Assembly (NCBI GenBank): GCA_050251035.1
Contig: JBFWNN010000004.1
Location: 62,001 to 126,000 of the forward strand
Direction of reading: 5' to 3'
DNA length: 64,000 bases
From: Taklimakanibacter sp050251035
Lineage (GTDB): Bacteria > Pseudomonadota > Alphaproteobacteria > Rhizobiales > Aestuariivirgaceae
The notes below the pieces were generated by a model. It made no database searches. It worked only from the letters and a program-made list of their open reading frames with translations, and had not been told where the DNA came from. Below, one piece after another: positions 1 to 8,394 of the stretch. Within the stretch, counting starts at the first letter, position 1, and every line of letters begins with the position of its first letter. The position numbers were made by a program, and so were the translations under genes.

Positions 1-348
1 GGCATCGGCGTCGAAGCGGGGCTGACGACGGTCGCCGATGCGCGGCGATTCGCGACGCTCGCCACGGTGGAGGATTGCCTGCGCGTCCTGGTCGAAATCG
101 ATTTCGAGAATGACGTGGCGAAGGCCGAGACGCTCGCCGACGACATCCTGCGCGTCCTTGCCGACAATCGCATCGCGCTGCCCGTCCTGCTGCACGGTTC
201 CGATGCGAGCGTGTGGCCGCTCTATCGCAAGTCGCTGGCGCTCGGGATCGATGCGCGTCTCGGCTTCGAGGACGGCGTCCATCTGCCCGACGGCCGCATC
301 GCCCGTGACAACCGCGACATCATCCTGGCCGCCCGCGCCTTGCGGTGA
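1..348 (+). CDS. BKACE family (3-keto-5-aminohexanoate cleavage-like) enzyme, C-terminal part
   Basis: The reading frame is open from the first base and ends at 348, so the 5' part lies outside the window. The visible 115 residues match the C-terminal end of BKACE (DUF849) TIM-barrel enzymes: a GIGVEAGL start, a LLHG segment followed by a residue stretch ending in GIDARLGFEDG, then LPDGRIARDN. In this family the latter segment closes the barrel and gives the 'GxED' signature. Family members condense or cleave a beta-keto acid with acetyl-CoA and need a metal ion; the metal-binding HxH segment would be upstream and is not visible. The substrate cannot be told from this fragment. The next gene is separated by a 6S RNA, so this gene closes its own transcription unit. 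Confidence 0.75.
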   Translation, partial: GIGVEAGLTTVADARRFATLATVEDCLRVLVEIDFENDVAKAETLADDILRVLADNRIALPVLLHGSDASVWPLYRKSLALGIDARLGFEDGVHLPDGRIARDNRDIILAARALR

Positions 349-407
349 CAAGCATGTGATGCGGGGACACTAGGTTCTGGATTTCACCGACGCTTGCGCC
401 TACATAG

Positions 408-577
408 GGGTCGGCGAGCTGCCCGGTGCGTGAGGAGATCTTTTCCCTGGGGCCTATACGATTCTCGCGGGAGCTGTCCCTAGGCTTGGCCGTGGCCTTG
501 CCCACATGGCGCCCACCTACACTTGTAGGTACCCGGGATCGTCACTCTCCCACGGCCATGGCGGCCCGCCACATTCT
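408..577 (+). ncRNA. ssrS: 6S RNA (RNA polymerase regulator)
   Basis: About 170 nt of non-coding sequence directly upstream of a 5-formyltetrahydrofolate cyclo-ligase gene, the conserved location of 6S RNA in many proteobacteria. The ends can form a long imperfect closing stem (the GTCGGCGAGCTGCCCGGTG side against the CCACGGCCATGGCGGCCCG side). The middle has the TTCCCTGGGG and TGTCCCTAGGC strands expected around the open central bubble, and an inner hairpin ACCTAC-ACTT-GTAGGT. 6S RNA mimics an open promoter and sequesters sigma-70 RNA polymerase in stationary phase. Ends are estimated from base pairing and may be off by about 10 nt. An alternative upstream start codon for the following gene at 506 would lie inside this RNA and is therefore unlikely. 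Confidence 0.75.
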
Positions 578-604
578 TTTTCTATTCTTCAAGCGAGGGC
601 TGAC

Positions 605-1204
605 ATGCAAGCTGCAAAACGTTCCGGCGACCTTCTCGACCAAAAACGCCGGGCACGAACGGCGGCCAATGCCGCGCGCTTGCAGGCCCACAAGAGCCTC
701 GGCGAACGCGCCGGCCTCATGCTGGCGCAGCATGAATTGCCGGTCGTCCGCAAGGACGGCTGCGCGTCCGTCTCCGGCTTCTATCCCTATCAGGCGGAAA
801 TCAACGTGCTGCCGCTCCTGGCCCGCCTCGTCAGCGAAGGCTGGCAGACGGCGCTGCCGGTGGTGATGGCCAAGGGTGAGCCGCTGACCTTCCGCGCCTG
901 GGCGCCGGGCGAGCCCACCGGGCGCGGCATCTGGGACATCCATGTTCCGCTCGAGACCGCGGCCGAACTCCAGCCCGACGTGCTGCTGGTGCCGATGCTC
1001 GCTTTCGACCGGCGCGGCTATCGCCTCGGCTATGGCGGCGGCTTCTACGACCGCACCCTCGCCGAATTGCGCAAGCTGAAGCCGGTCGTGGCGATCGGCG
1101 TCGCCTATGCCGAGCAGGAGATGCCGGAGGTTCCGATCTCCTCCTATGACGAGCCGCTCGACTGGATCCTGACCGAGCGCGGCGTCATCGAGCCGAAACG
1201 CTGA
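605..1204 (+). CDS. ygfA: 5-formyltetrahydrofolate cyclo-ligase
   Basis: Predicted 199-residue cytoplasmic enzyme that uses ATP to convert 5-formyl-THF to 5,10-methenyl-THF, clearing a folate that inhibits several enzymes. The diagnostic C-terminal motif LGYGGGFYDRTLA is present, preceded by the LVPMLAFDRRGYRL segment and by a FRAW segment in the middle of the protein. The ATG at 605 was chosen because GAGGG lies a few bases upstream; a longer reading from 506 would overlap the 6S RNA and add sequence without family similarity. Neighbouring YmdB-like gene follows after 31 nt, so the two are probably co-transcribed. A second, more divergent paralogue sits at 55301-56005. Confidence 0.93.
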   Translation: MQAAKRSGDLLDQKRRARTAANAARLQAHKSLGERAGLMLAQHELPVVRKDGCASVSGFYPYQAEINVLPLLARLVSEGWQTALPVVMAKGEPLTFRAWAPGEPTGRGIWDIHVPLETAAELQPDVLLVPMLAFDRRGYRLGYGGGFYDRTLAELRKLKPVVAIGVAYAEQEMPEVPISSYDEPLDWILTERGVIEPKR

Positions 1205-1235
1205 GCCGATGCGCGCTGCGGATTTGGAACACTAG

Positions 1236-2057
1236 ATGCGCCTCCTGTTTCTCGGCGATGTCGTCGGCCGCACCGGCCGTGAGGCGGTGGCGCGCGTTCT
1301 GCCGCCGCTGCGCGAGCGCCATGCGCTCGATCTCGTCGTCATCAACGGCGAGAACGCGGCGCACGGCTTCGGCATCACCGAGGACATCTATCAAGGCCTC
1401 GTCGATGCCGGCGCCGACGTGGTGACGCTCGGCAACCACTCCTTCGACCAGCGCGAGGCGCTGGTCTTCATCGAGCGCGTGCCCAATATGCTCCGCCCAC
1501 TGAATTATCCGCCGGGCGTGCCCGGCAAAGGCGTCGGCGTCTTCACGACGAAGGCCCAAGGGCGCGTGCTGGTGATGAACATCATGGGCCGGGTGATGAT
1601 CGAGCCGCAGCTCGACGATCCGTTCCGCGCCGTCGATCGCGAGCTCGATCTGTGCCGGCTGGGCCGGGATTGCGATGCGGCGATCATCGATTTCCACGCC
1701 GAGGCGACGTCGGAGAAGATGGCCTTCGGCCACTATGTCGACGGGCGCGCGAGCCTGGTCGTCGGCACCCACACGCATGTGCCGACCGCCGACCATCAGA
1801 TCCTGAAGGGCGGCACTGCCTATATGAGCGATGCCGGCATGTGCGGCGACTATGATTCGGTCATCGGCATGGACAAGGACGAGCCTCTGACGCGCTTCAC
1901 CCGCAAATTGCCGGTCGAGCGCATGCGCCCGGCGGAGGGCGAGGCGACGGTGTCGGGCGTGGCGGTCGAGACCGACGATCAGACCGGTCTCGCCGTCAAG
2001 GTCGCGCCGGTCAGGATCGGCGGACGCCTGTCGCAGGCGCAGATCGATTTCTGGTGA
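1236..2057 (+). CDS. TIGR00282/YmdB-family metallophosphoesterase
   Basis: 273 residues, the usual length of the family. The N-terminal MRLLFLGDVVGRTGR carries the first metal-binding aspartate, followed by INGEN, TLGNHSFDQ and, near the middle, VVGTHTHVPTAD, all hallmark metal-ligand motifs of YmdB-type calcineurin-like phosphoesterases. Homologues hydrolyse 2',3'-cyclic nucleotides and influence RNA turnover and multicellular behaviour in Bacillus; the alphaproteobacterial role is not established. It lies 31 nt after the folate cyclo-ligase gene, which suggests one operon with it. No signal peptide is seen, so it should act in the cytoplasm. Confidence 0.9.
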   Translation: MRLLFLGDVVGRTGREAVARVLPPLRERHALDLVVINGENAAHGFGITEDIYQGLVDAGADVVTLGNHSFDQREALVFIERVPNMLRPLNYPPGVPGKGVGVFTTKAQGRVLVMNIMGRVMIEPQLDDPFRAVDRELDLCRLGRDCDAAIIDFHAEATSEKMAFGHYVDGRASLVVGTHTHVPTADHQILKGGTAYMSDAGMCGDYDSVIGMDKDEPLTRFTRKLPVERMRPAEGEATVSGVAVETDDQTGLAVKVAPVRIGGRLSQAQIDFW

Positions 2058-2109
2058 TCCGGCGAAACAACGCCTTGGCGTCGCACCTCAGGATGAGGGA
2101 GATTCCCGG

Positions 2110-2445
2110 TCAGCGCCGGCGCAGGAAGCCCGGCGTGTCGGCGGTGAGCGCCGGCTCCCTGCCGCGCGCTTCGTCCGTCAGCCGGTCCATGACCGTGACG
2201 GCGCGGGTCCATTCGTCCTTGGCGCCGGCGACGCTGCCGCGACCGAGGGCATCCGTGCCGGCGCGCAGATGGCTCTCGGCCGACTGGGACAGGTCACTCA
2301 GCGTCGCGATGGCGGCGAAGGCTCGCCCGCTGGGGGCGGCCTTGGCGAGGGAACGCACTTTCTTGAGGGCCGCGGCGCCGGCGGTTCCCGCCATGCCTTC
2401 CGCCGCAAAAGCAATCGAGTCGATCGAACCTGGCTTCACCGTCAT
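2110..2445 (-). CDS. Small alanine-rich hypothetical protein
   Basis: 111 residues on the minus strand, start supported by an AGGAG about 6 nt before the ATG. The sequence is rich in alanine, serine and charged residues and is predicted to be mostly helical, without a signal peptide or membrane segment; the tail ends in FLRRR. I do not recognise the family. It is convergent with the YmdB-like gene and divergent from yebC, with about 200 nt between the two divergent starts. A plus-strand frame also spans this area, but it lacks an SD and a plausible protein composition. Confidence 0.55.
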   Translation of the reverse strand: MTVKPGSIDSIAFAAEGMAGTAGAAALKKVRSLAKAAPSGRAFAAIATLSDLSQSAESHLRAGTDALGRGSVAGAKDEWTRAVTVMDRLTDEARGREPALTADTPGFLRRR

Positions 2446-2535
2446 GGAACGCTCCTGTTACTCACTTTCGATTCAAATTCGGCGATCCGCCTTAAGGACG
2501 GGTTAAGCCGGAAGCGTCTGCGTTAATGCGGGGTT

Positions 2536-2554
2536 AAGCCCTAAAACAGGGCTT
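2536..2554. other. Perfect hairpin in the yebC upstream region
   Basis: AAGCCCT and AGGGCTT form a perfect 7-bp stem around a 5-nt AAAAC loop, about 90 nt before the yebC start in the divergent intergenic region. There is no T run after it, so a terminator is unlikely; a regulator site or mRNA leader structure is possible. Function unknown. Confidence 0.35.
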
Positions 2555-2644
2555 GTCGGGCGGTTCTTTTGGTAACCGGCCATGGACTTGTTAATCTTAT
2601 CGGGCGGGGTCTATAAGGCCCCGAGATCGCAGCTTCGAGGATCC

Positions 2645-3394
2645 ATGGCAGGTCATTCCCAATTCAAGAACATCATGCACCGGAAGGGCAAGCAGGACGC
2701 CATCCGGTCACGGCTCTTTTCCAAGCTCGCGCGCGAGGTGACGGTGGCGGCCAAAACCGGCCTGCCCGACCCCGAGAAGAATCCGCGCCTCAGGCTCGCG
2801 GTGCAGAACGCCCGCGCCGAGAACATGCCCAAGGACAATATCGAGCGCGCCATCAAGAAGGCGATGGGCGGCGATGCCGACACCTATGAAGCGATCCGCT
2901 ACGAAGGCTATGGACCGGGCGGCGTCGCCATCATCGTCGAGGCCCTGACCGACAACCGCAACCGCTCGGCCAGCAATGTGCGTTCGCTGTTCGCGAAATA
3001 TGGCGGCAATCTCGGCGAGACGGGCTCGGTCGCCTTCATGTTCAACCGGGCGGGCGAGATCACCTACAAGGTCGCGGCGGGCACGGCCGACCAGATCATG
3101 GAGGCCGCGATCGAGGCCGGCGCCGACGACGTGCAGTCGGACGAGAACGGCCATGTCATCCTGTGCGCCTTCGAGAATATCGGCGAGGTGACATCGGGCC
3201 TTGCGGCCAAGCTCGGCGACGCCGAGACGGTCAAGGTGGTGTGGAAGCCGCAGACGGTGACGCCGGTCGATGAGGAGACGGCGCAGTCGCTGATGAAGCT
3301 CATCGACTCTCTCGATGAGGACGACGACGTGCAGAACGTCTTCACCAATTTCGAAGTCTCCGACGACGTGATGAAGAAGCTCACCGCCGCGTGA
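2645..3394 (+). CDS. yebC: YebC/PmpR family transcription/translation regulator
   Basis: 249 residues, beginning with the highly conserved MAGHSQFKNIMHRK segment; this fixes the start at 2645, which has GAGG 4 nt upstream, rather than an upstream ATG at 2582. Other family motifs are present: LFSKLAREV, NPRLRLAVQNAR, MPKDNIERAI and YEGYGPGGVA. YebC proteins bind DNA in some species, and recent work on the family links them to relief of ribosome stalling at proline-rich stretches. They commonly lie beside ruvCAB, as here, although a hydrolase gene on the other strand has been inserted between them. Confidence 0.96.
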   Translation: MAGHSQFKNIMHRKGKQDAIRSRLFSKLAREVTVAAKTGLPDPEKNPRLRLAVQNARAENMPKDNIERAIKKAMGGDADTYEAIRYEGYGPGGVAIIVEALTDNRNRSASNVRSLFAKYGGNLGETGSVAFMFNRAGEITYKVAAGTADQIMEAAIEAGADDVQSDENGHVILCAFENIGEVTSGLAAKLGDAETVKVVWKPQTVTPVDEETAQSLMKLIDSLDEDDDVQNVFTNFEVSDDVMKKLTAA

Positions 3395-3445
3395 GGCGGA
3401 TCACTTTCGCATATTGAGGCACAGCTTCACGGATGGCCAGGCGAG

Positions 3446-4294
3446 CTACTTCAAGAACTCCAGCACTGCCTGGTTGAAAGCCTGCGGATCCTGCAGCATG
3501 GCGAAGTGGCTCAAGCCCGGCAGGATGACGAGCTTGGCGCCCGGAATGGCCTTCGCCATTTCCTCGTTGTGCTCCTGACGGATCGCCTCGTCATGCTCGC
3601 CATCGGCGATCGCCACCGGCGCTGTGATCTTGGCGAGTTGCTCCGGCTTGTAGTCGGGCTGCGTCGCCCACATCTGGCCGATCTGAGTGACGAAGGCGTC
3701 GAACTCCTTGGGCGTCTTCGACAGTCGTTCATAGTCCTTGCCGGCATTCTCGATATATTTGGCGAAGGTCGGATCCTTGTCGACATTGGGCTTGAGCCCC
3801 GCGACATTGGTGTTGGCGCCGAAGGCGAAGAGCCGGTCCAGGCGGTCGGGATGGTTCATGGCGATGTCGAGGCCGATGATGCCGCCGTCGCTCCAGCCGA
3901 CGATCGAGGCCTTGTCGATCTTGAGATAGTCCATGAGGCCGATGACATCCTTCGCCATCAGGCCGTAGCTGTAGACCTGCGCGTCGCGCGAGGAGCGGCC
4001 ATGGCCGCGGCTGTCCATGGCGATGACCTTGTACTGCTTGGCGAGCTCCGGCACCTGGCCGCCGAAATATTCGGTGTTGCCGAGGCCGCCATGGAGCAGG
4101 ATGAGCGGCGAGCCGTCGCCCCAGACGGCATAATAGATATTGATGCCGTTGACCGGCGCCTCGCCGCTCTCGGTGGGCGGCGGCAGGGGCAAAGGCGCCG
4201 GCAGCGTCTTCCACAACTCTTCCGCCCTGAGCGGCAGGACGGCGATGAGGAGCGCCGCGATGGTGATGGCGAAGGACTGGAGATATCTGCGCAT
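3446..4294 (-). CDS. Secreted alpha/beta-fold hydrolase
   Basis: 282 residues. Residues 1-24 form a Sec signal peptide ending in LRA, so the enzyme is probably periplasmic. The alpha/beta-hydrolase core is complete: oxyanion region LLHGG (66-70), the DSRGHGRS segment (94-101), nucleophile elbow GWSDGG with Ser135, an acid Asp235 in DGEHD, and His263 in LSHFA. A proline-rich stretch (32-40) follows the signal peptide. The family covers esterases, epoxide hydrolases and lactonases, so the substrate is unknown. It interrupts the usual yebC-ruvC neighbourhood on the opposite strand and has only 41 nt between its start and that of ruvC, so the two promoters overlap. Confidence 0.85.
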   Translation of the reverse strand: MRRYLQSFAITIAALLIAVLPLRAEELWKTLPAPLPLPPPTESGEAPVNGINIYYAVWGDGSPLILLHGGLGNTEYFGGQVPELAKQYKVIAMDSRGHGRSSRDAQVYSYGLMAKDVIGLMDYLKIDKASIVGWSDGGIIGLDIAMNHPDRLDRLFAFGANTNVAGLKPNVDKDPTFAKYIENAGKDYERLSKTPKEFDAFVTQIGQMWATQPDYKPEQLAKITAPVAIADGEHDEAIRQEHNEEMAKAIPGAKLVILPGLSHFAMLQDPQAFNQAVLEFLK

Positions 4295-4335
4295 GGAACC
4301 CTCCCGCGAAGATGTGACAGGCGGGAAAGGATGCT

Positions 4336-4863
4336 ATGCCTCGCGCCATGGTCCTGTCCACTGTGCGAATCATCGGCATCGATCCCGGCCTCAGGCGCAC
4401 CGGCTGGGGCCTGATCGCCTGCCAGGGCACGCGCCTCTCGCATGTCGCCGACGGCGTCATCCTGAGCGACCAGGCGCTGTCCTTGGCCGAGCGGCTGGTG
4501 CAGTTGCGCGTCGCGCTCGCCCAGGTCGTCGCCGAATGGCAGCCGGACGAGGCGGCGGTGGAGGAGACCTTCGTCAATACCGATGCGCGCGCCACCCTGA
4601 AGCTCGGCCAGGCGCGCGGCATCGCCCTCCTGGTGCCGGCGGAAGCCGGCATCGCGGTCGCCGAATATGCGCCCAACCAGGTGAAGAAGACGGTGGTGGG
4701 CTCGGGCCATGCCGAGAAGGACCAGATCCACCACATGGTGAAGGTGCTGCTGCCCCGGGCGCAGCCCAAGTCGGCCGACGCCGCCGATGCGCTCGCCATC
4801 GCCATCTGCCACGCCCATCACCGGGGGGCGCAGACCCTGGCCAAGAGACTGGCGCGTTCTTGA
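4336..4863 (+). CDS. ruvC: Holliday junction resolvase RuvC
   Basis: 175-residue endonuclease that cuts four-way DNA junctions delivered by RuvAB. The catalytic acids can be placed: Asp16 in IGIDPGLRRTGWG, Glu76 in AAVEETF, and Asp148 and Asp151 in KSADAADAL. The start at 4336 is preceded by AAAGGA at a short distance; an ATG at 4348 is an alternative that would also retain the active site. ruvA follows after 47 nt. Confidence 0.97.
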   Translation: MPRAMVLSTVRIIGIDPGLRRTGWGLIACQGTRLSHVADGVILSDQALSLAERLVQLRVALAQVVAEWQPDEAAVEETFVNTDARATLKLGQARGIALLVPAEAGIAVAEYAPNQVKKTVVGSGHAEKDQIHHMVKVLLPRAQPKSADAADALAIAICHAHHRGAQTLAKRLARS

Positions 4864-4910
4864 CTTGTTCCTTCGGCGCTTCTAGGCAATGGATCTGAGG
4901 GATTCGCCCC

Positions 4911-5528
4911 ATGATCAGCAAGCTCAAAGGCCGCATCGACGCTTACGGACCGGACTGGGTCGTCATCGACGTCAATGGCGTCGGCTATCATTGCTCATGC
5001 TCCACCAAGACGTTGTCGCATCTGCCGGCGGCCGGCGAATTCGCCGAAGTGCTGACCGAAATGCTGGTCAGCCAGGACATGATCCGGCTGGTCGGCTTCG
5101 CGACGCAGAGCGAGCGCGAATGGTTCAGGCTGCTGCAGACGGTGCAGGGCGTCGGCACCAAGGTGGCGCTCGCCGTGCTCTCGACATTGTCCACGGCCGA
5201 TCTCACCAATGCCATAGCCCTCCAGGACAAGGCGATGGTGGCGCGGGCACCCGGGGTCGGACCCAAGGTCGCGCAGCGGATCGTCAGTGAGCTGAAGGAC
5301 AAGGCGCCGGCCTTCGCGCCGGCCGATCCGGCGCTGGCGAAACTGCAGGCCGACTTGGCCGCGCCCAAGCCGACGGCGGCGTCGGACGCGGTCTCGGCCC
5401 TGGTCAATCTGGGTTATGGCCAGACGCAGGCGGGCGCCGCGGTGAGCGCCGCGCTGCGCAAAGCGGGCGAGGAGGCCCAGACCGAGCAACTGATCCGCCT
5501 CGCGCTCAAGGAGCTGGCGCTGGCATGA
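4911..5528 (+). CDS. ruvA: Holliday junction branch migration protein RuvA
   Basis: 205 residues, the normal size. It has the N-terminal OB-fold beginning MISKLKGRI, helix-hairpin-helix DNA-binding motifs (VQGVGTKVALAVLS and APGVGPKVAQRIV) and a C-terminal domain III (about 155-205) that contacts RuvB. The RuvA tetramer holds the Holliday junction flat for the RuvB motor. The stop codon overlaps the start of an inserted membrane-protein gene (ATGA) rather than leading straight to ruvB. Confidence 0.97.
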   Translation: MISKLKGRIDAYGPDWVVIDVNGVGYHCSCSTKTLSHLPAAGEFAEVLTEMLVSQDMIRLVGFATQSEREWFRLLQTVQGVGTKVALAVLSTLSTADLTNAIALQDKAMVARAPGVGPKVAQRIVSELKDKAPAFAPADPALAKLQADLAAPKPTAASDAVSALVNLGYGQTQAGAAVSAALRKAGEEAQTEQLIRLALKELALA

Positions 5529-5965
5529 GTGGAGTTGTCGCATCAGGCCCCGCCGGCCGTCCGCTGTGGGCGAAGCTGATCATGACCGTCCTGTTGACGG
5601 TCCTCATCGGTCCACTGCTGGGCACGATCCTCGTTGTTCTCGTAAGCGCGGTGGGACTGGTGCCGGAAGCGATCATGATCCTCATGCGCGACCAGAGCAA
5701 AGTCGCCGTGCTGTTCCAGGGTTATACGTCAGGCGGCGTGCAAGCGCTCATTTGCGGCCTGGTTTTCGCGCTTACCGGTTGGATCTGCGGCAGACTCCCG
5801 ATATGGATTCCGATCGTGACGGCGCTGATCCTGACCTTGCTGTTCGCGCTCAGTCTTTTTGGCACGTCTGGCGGAGGCCTGGTCTTCAGCGGCATCATCC
5901 ATATCGTGCCGGCGCTCACGACCTGGTGGCTGGTGCGCACTTATTGGCAGAGATCAGCACCATGA
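5525..5965 (+). CDS. Hypothetical four-helix membrane protein between ruvA and ruvB
   Basis: 146 residues with about four hydrophobic membrane segments (roughly 16-48, 68-90, 92-112 and 117-136) and short polar connectors. I do not recognise the family. Its ATG overlaps the ruvA stop (ATGA at 5525), and its own stop overlaps the ruvB start in the same way (ATGA at 5962), so it is translationally coupled on both sides within the ruv operon. Composition is slightly less GC-rich and contains more unusual codons than its neighbours, consistent with a later insertion, but the join is seamless. No link to recombination is evident from the sequence. Confidence 0.75.
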   Translation: MSGVVASGPAGRPLWAKLIMTVLLTVLIGPLLGTILVVLVSAVGLVPEAIMILMRDQSKVAVLFQGYTSGGVQALICGLVFALTGWICGRLPIWIPIVTALILTLLFALSLFGTSGGGLVFSGIIHIVPALTTWWLVRTYWQRSAP

Positions 5966-7014
5966 CTGCGGCCACCGACCGTCTCATCGACCGCGACCAG
6001 CGTCCCGAGGACCAGCTCGACACGCATCTGAGGCCGCAGCTGCTCAAGGAATTCGTCGGGCAGTCGAAGGCCAAGCAGAACCTGCATGTGTTCATCGCGG
6101 CGGCGAAGGGCCGCAACGAGGCGCTCGACCATGTGCTGTTCGCCGGGCCCCCCGGCCTCGGCAAGACGACACTCGCCCAGATCGTCGCGCGCGAGCTCGG
6201 CGTCAATTTCCGCGCGACCTCGGGGCCCGTCATCGCCAAGGCCGGCGACCTCGCCGCCCTTCTCACCAATCTCGAAGAGCGCGACGTGCTCTTCATCGAC
6301 GAGATCCACCGGCTCAATCCGGCGGTCGAGGAGATCCTCTATCCGGCGATGGAGGATTTCCAACTCGACCTCATCATCGGCGAGGGGCCGGCGGCGCGCT
6401 CGGTGCGCATCGATCTCGCCCGCTTCACGCTGATCGGCGCCACGACCCGCACCGGGCTCCTGACGACGCCGCTCAGGGACCGCTTCGGCATCCCGGTGCG
6501 CCTCGACTTCTACACCGACGAGGAGCTGCTCGACATCATCCGGCGCGGGGCGCGCGTGCTGCAGGTGGCGATGGCGGAAGAGGGGGCGCGCGAGATCGCG
6601 CGGCGCTCGCGCGGGACGCCGCGCATCGCCGGCCGGCTGCTGCGCCGGGTGCGCGATTTCGCCACCGTCGCCGGCGCGGCCAGCATCGACGCCAAGGTCG
6701 CCGACACGGCGCTGCGCAATCTCGAGGTCGACACCCGCGGGCTCGACGCGCTCGACCATCGCTATCTCACCTGCATCGCGGTCAATTTCGGCGGCGGGCC
6801 GGTCGGCGTCGAGACCATCGCCGCCTCGCTCTCGGAAGCGCGCGATGCGATCGAGGAGGTGATCGAGCCCTTTCTCATCCAGCAGGGCTTCGTCAACCGC
6901 ACGCCGCGCGGGCGCCTTTTGACCGCGCATGCCTTCCGGCACCTGGGGCTCGCCGTGCCGCAGCGCCCGGAGATCACGCAAGGCGTCCTGCCGCTCGGCA
7001 ACGGCGATGACTGA
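5962..7014 (+). CDS. ruvB: Holliday junction DNA helicase RuvB
   Basis: 350-residue AAA+ motor that drives branch migration together with RuvA. Walker A GPPGLGKT (62-69), Walker B LFIDEIH (Asp113, Glu114), the sensor segment GATTRTGLL and the C-terminal winged-helix domain with NRTPRGR are all present. The start at 5962 gives the normal N-terminus MTAATDRL and overlaps the preceding membrane-protein gene; longer upstream readings in this frame have no RuvB similarity. The 3' end overlaps ybgC by 8 nt. Confidence 0.97.
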   Translation: MTAATDRLIDRDQRPEDQLDTHLRPQLLKEFVGQSKAKQNLHVFIAAAKGRNEALDHVLFAGPPGLGKTTLAQIVARELGVNFRATSGPVIAKAGDLAALLTNLEERDVLFIDEIHRLNPAVEEILYPAMEDFQLDLIIGEGPAARSVRIDLARFTLIGATTRTGLLTTPLRDRFGIPVRLDFYTDEELLDIIRRGARVLQVAMAEEGAREIARRSRGTPRIAGRLLRRVRDFATVAGAASIDAKVADTALRNLEVDTRGLDALDHRYLTCIAVNFGGGPVGVETIAASLSEARDAIEEVIEPFLIQQGFVNRTPRGRLLTAHAFRHLGLAVPQRPEITQGVLPLGNGDD

Positions 7015-7450
7015 GTGGCCGGAACTCGCCGGGCGCATCGAGCGCGGCCTGCACCGGCTGCCGGTGCGCGTCTATTACGAGGACACCGATTTCTCGGGCG
7101 CCGTCTATCACGCCAACTATCTCAAATTCTGCGAGCGCGGCCGCTCCGACTGTCTGCGCCTGCTCGGCATCCATCACCATGAGATGCACTGGCACGAGAC
7201 CGAAGGGCGCATGGGCTTCGTGGTTCGGCGCATGATCTGCGACTTCCGGAAGCCGGCGCGGATCGACGACCTGCTCGAGGTCGAGACCCGGTTCCGCGAC
7301 ATGGCGGGGGCGCGCATGGAGCTCGACCAGACGGTGCTGCGAAAGGCCGAGATCCTGTTCGCGGCGGAGGTGACGGTGGCGCTGGTCGACGCCGCCGGCA
7401 GGCCCAAGCGCTTTCCCAAGGTCATGGCCGAGGCGATCAAGACCTTTTGA
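7007..7450 (+). CDS. ybgC: Tol-Pal associated acyl-CoA thioesterase YbgC
   Basis: 147-residue hot-dog fold thioesterase. The motif YYEDTDFSGAVYHANYLKF contains the family's active-site aspartate. YbgC hydrolyses acyl-CoA or acyl-ACP near the inner membrane and is regularly encoded at the head of the tol-pal cluster. Its ATG at 7007 lies inside the ruvB 3' end (8-nt overlap), so here it is transcribed from the ruv side, followed by a 231-nt spacer before tolQ that most likely holds the tol promoter. A longer reading from 6929 is only the overlap with ruvB in another frame. Confidence 0.93.
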   Translation: MTEWPELAGRIERGLHRLPVRVYYEDTDFSGAVYHANYLKFCERGRSDCLRLLGIHHHEMHWHETEGRMGFVVRRMICDFRKPARIDDLLEVETRFRDMAGARMELDQTVLRKAEILFAAEVTVALVDAAGRPKRFPKVMAEAIKTF

Positions 7451-7681
7451 CGCAACGGCGGCCTGGATATTGGCGCCTGTAACCGTACATTAACCATACC
7501 TTGCTGTTGTCGGGCCGGACCCCCGGACCTGAGGGACGGGGGCTTGCGGCGGATTCGGCGCGAAATCACCGGCTGCGCCGCAGTTTGGACAGATTTAACC
7601 GTATTTACCTCGCTCTCCTCACCAGAGGATCGGGCGGTTTCTGCGGATTCGAAATGCCGGCGGTGGGAAAGAAAGCAAAGC

Positions 7682-8392
7682 ATGGAAGTTGAGACGGTAC
7701 AGAACGTGGCGCAGACGGCGGGGCAGCTCTCGCTCTGGCATCTCATCTGGAATGCGGGCTTCGTGGTCCAGCTCGTGATGCTGGGGCTCGCCGCGGCCTC
7801 GGTATGGTCCTGGGCGATCATCTTCGAGAAATTCGTCGTCTACCGGCGCACCTTGGCCCAGGCCGAGAAATTCGAGCAGAATTTCTGGTCCGGCCAGTCG
7901 CTGGAGGATCTCTATATGGCGCTCGGCGCGCGCAACAACAGCGGGCTCGCGGCGATCTTCATGGCCGCGATGCGCGAATGGAAGCGGAGCCAGGGTGCCG
8001 CCTCGAGGGCCGGGTTCCAGGGCGTCCAGAAGCGCATCGAGAAGGTGATGGACGTCCAGATCCAGAAGGAGATGGGCTATATCGAATCCAGGCTTTTGTT
8101 CCTGGCGACGGTGGGCTCGGCCACGCCCTTCATCGGCCTGTTCGGCACGGTGTGGGGCATCATGACCTCGTTCCAGGCCATCGCCAATTCGCAGAACACC
8201 AATCTGGCGGTGGTGGCGCCCGGCATCGCGGAAGCGCTGATCGCCACGGCGCTCGGCCTCCTTGCTGCCATACCGGCGACAATCTTCTACAATAAGTTCG
8301 CGGCCGACGCGTCGAAGATCGGGGCCAGACTGGAGAATTTCTCCGACGAATTTTCCGCGATCATCTCGCGGCAGCTGGACGAGCGGGTGTAA
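7682..8392 (+). CDS. tolQ: Tol-Pal inner-membrane proton channel subunit TolQ
   Basis: 236 residues from the ATG at 7682, chosen because GGAAAG precedes it and because upstream residues do not resemble TolQ. One membrane helix lies near residues 17-40. Two more flank the conserved ATVGSATPFIGLFGTVWGIM and VAPGIAEALIATALGL segments, the MotA/TolQ/ExbB proton-channel signature. TolQ and TolR use the proton gradient to drive TolA and so keep the outer membrane attached during division. tolR begins 2 nt after the stop. Confidence 0.97.
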   Translation: MEVETVQNVAQTAGQLSLWHLIWNAGFVVQLVMLGLAAASVWSWAIIFEKFVVYRRTLAQAEKFEQNFWSGQSLEDLYMALGARNNSGLAAIFMAAMREWKRSQGAASRAGFQGVQKRIEKVMDVQIQKEMGYIESRLLFLATVGSATPFIGLFGTVWGIMTSFQAIANSQNTNLAVVAPGIAEALIATALGLLAAIPATIFYNKFAADASKIGARLENFSDEFSAIISRQLDERV

Positions 8393-8394
8393 GC

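Noticed and set aside
506..604. Upstream start for the folate cyclo-ligase
   Set aside because: It lies within the 6S RNA, has no SD and adds residues without family similarity.
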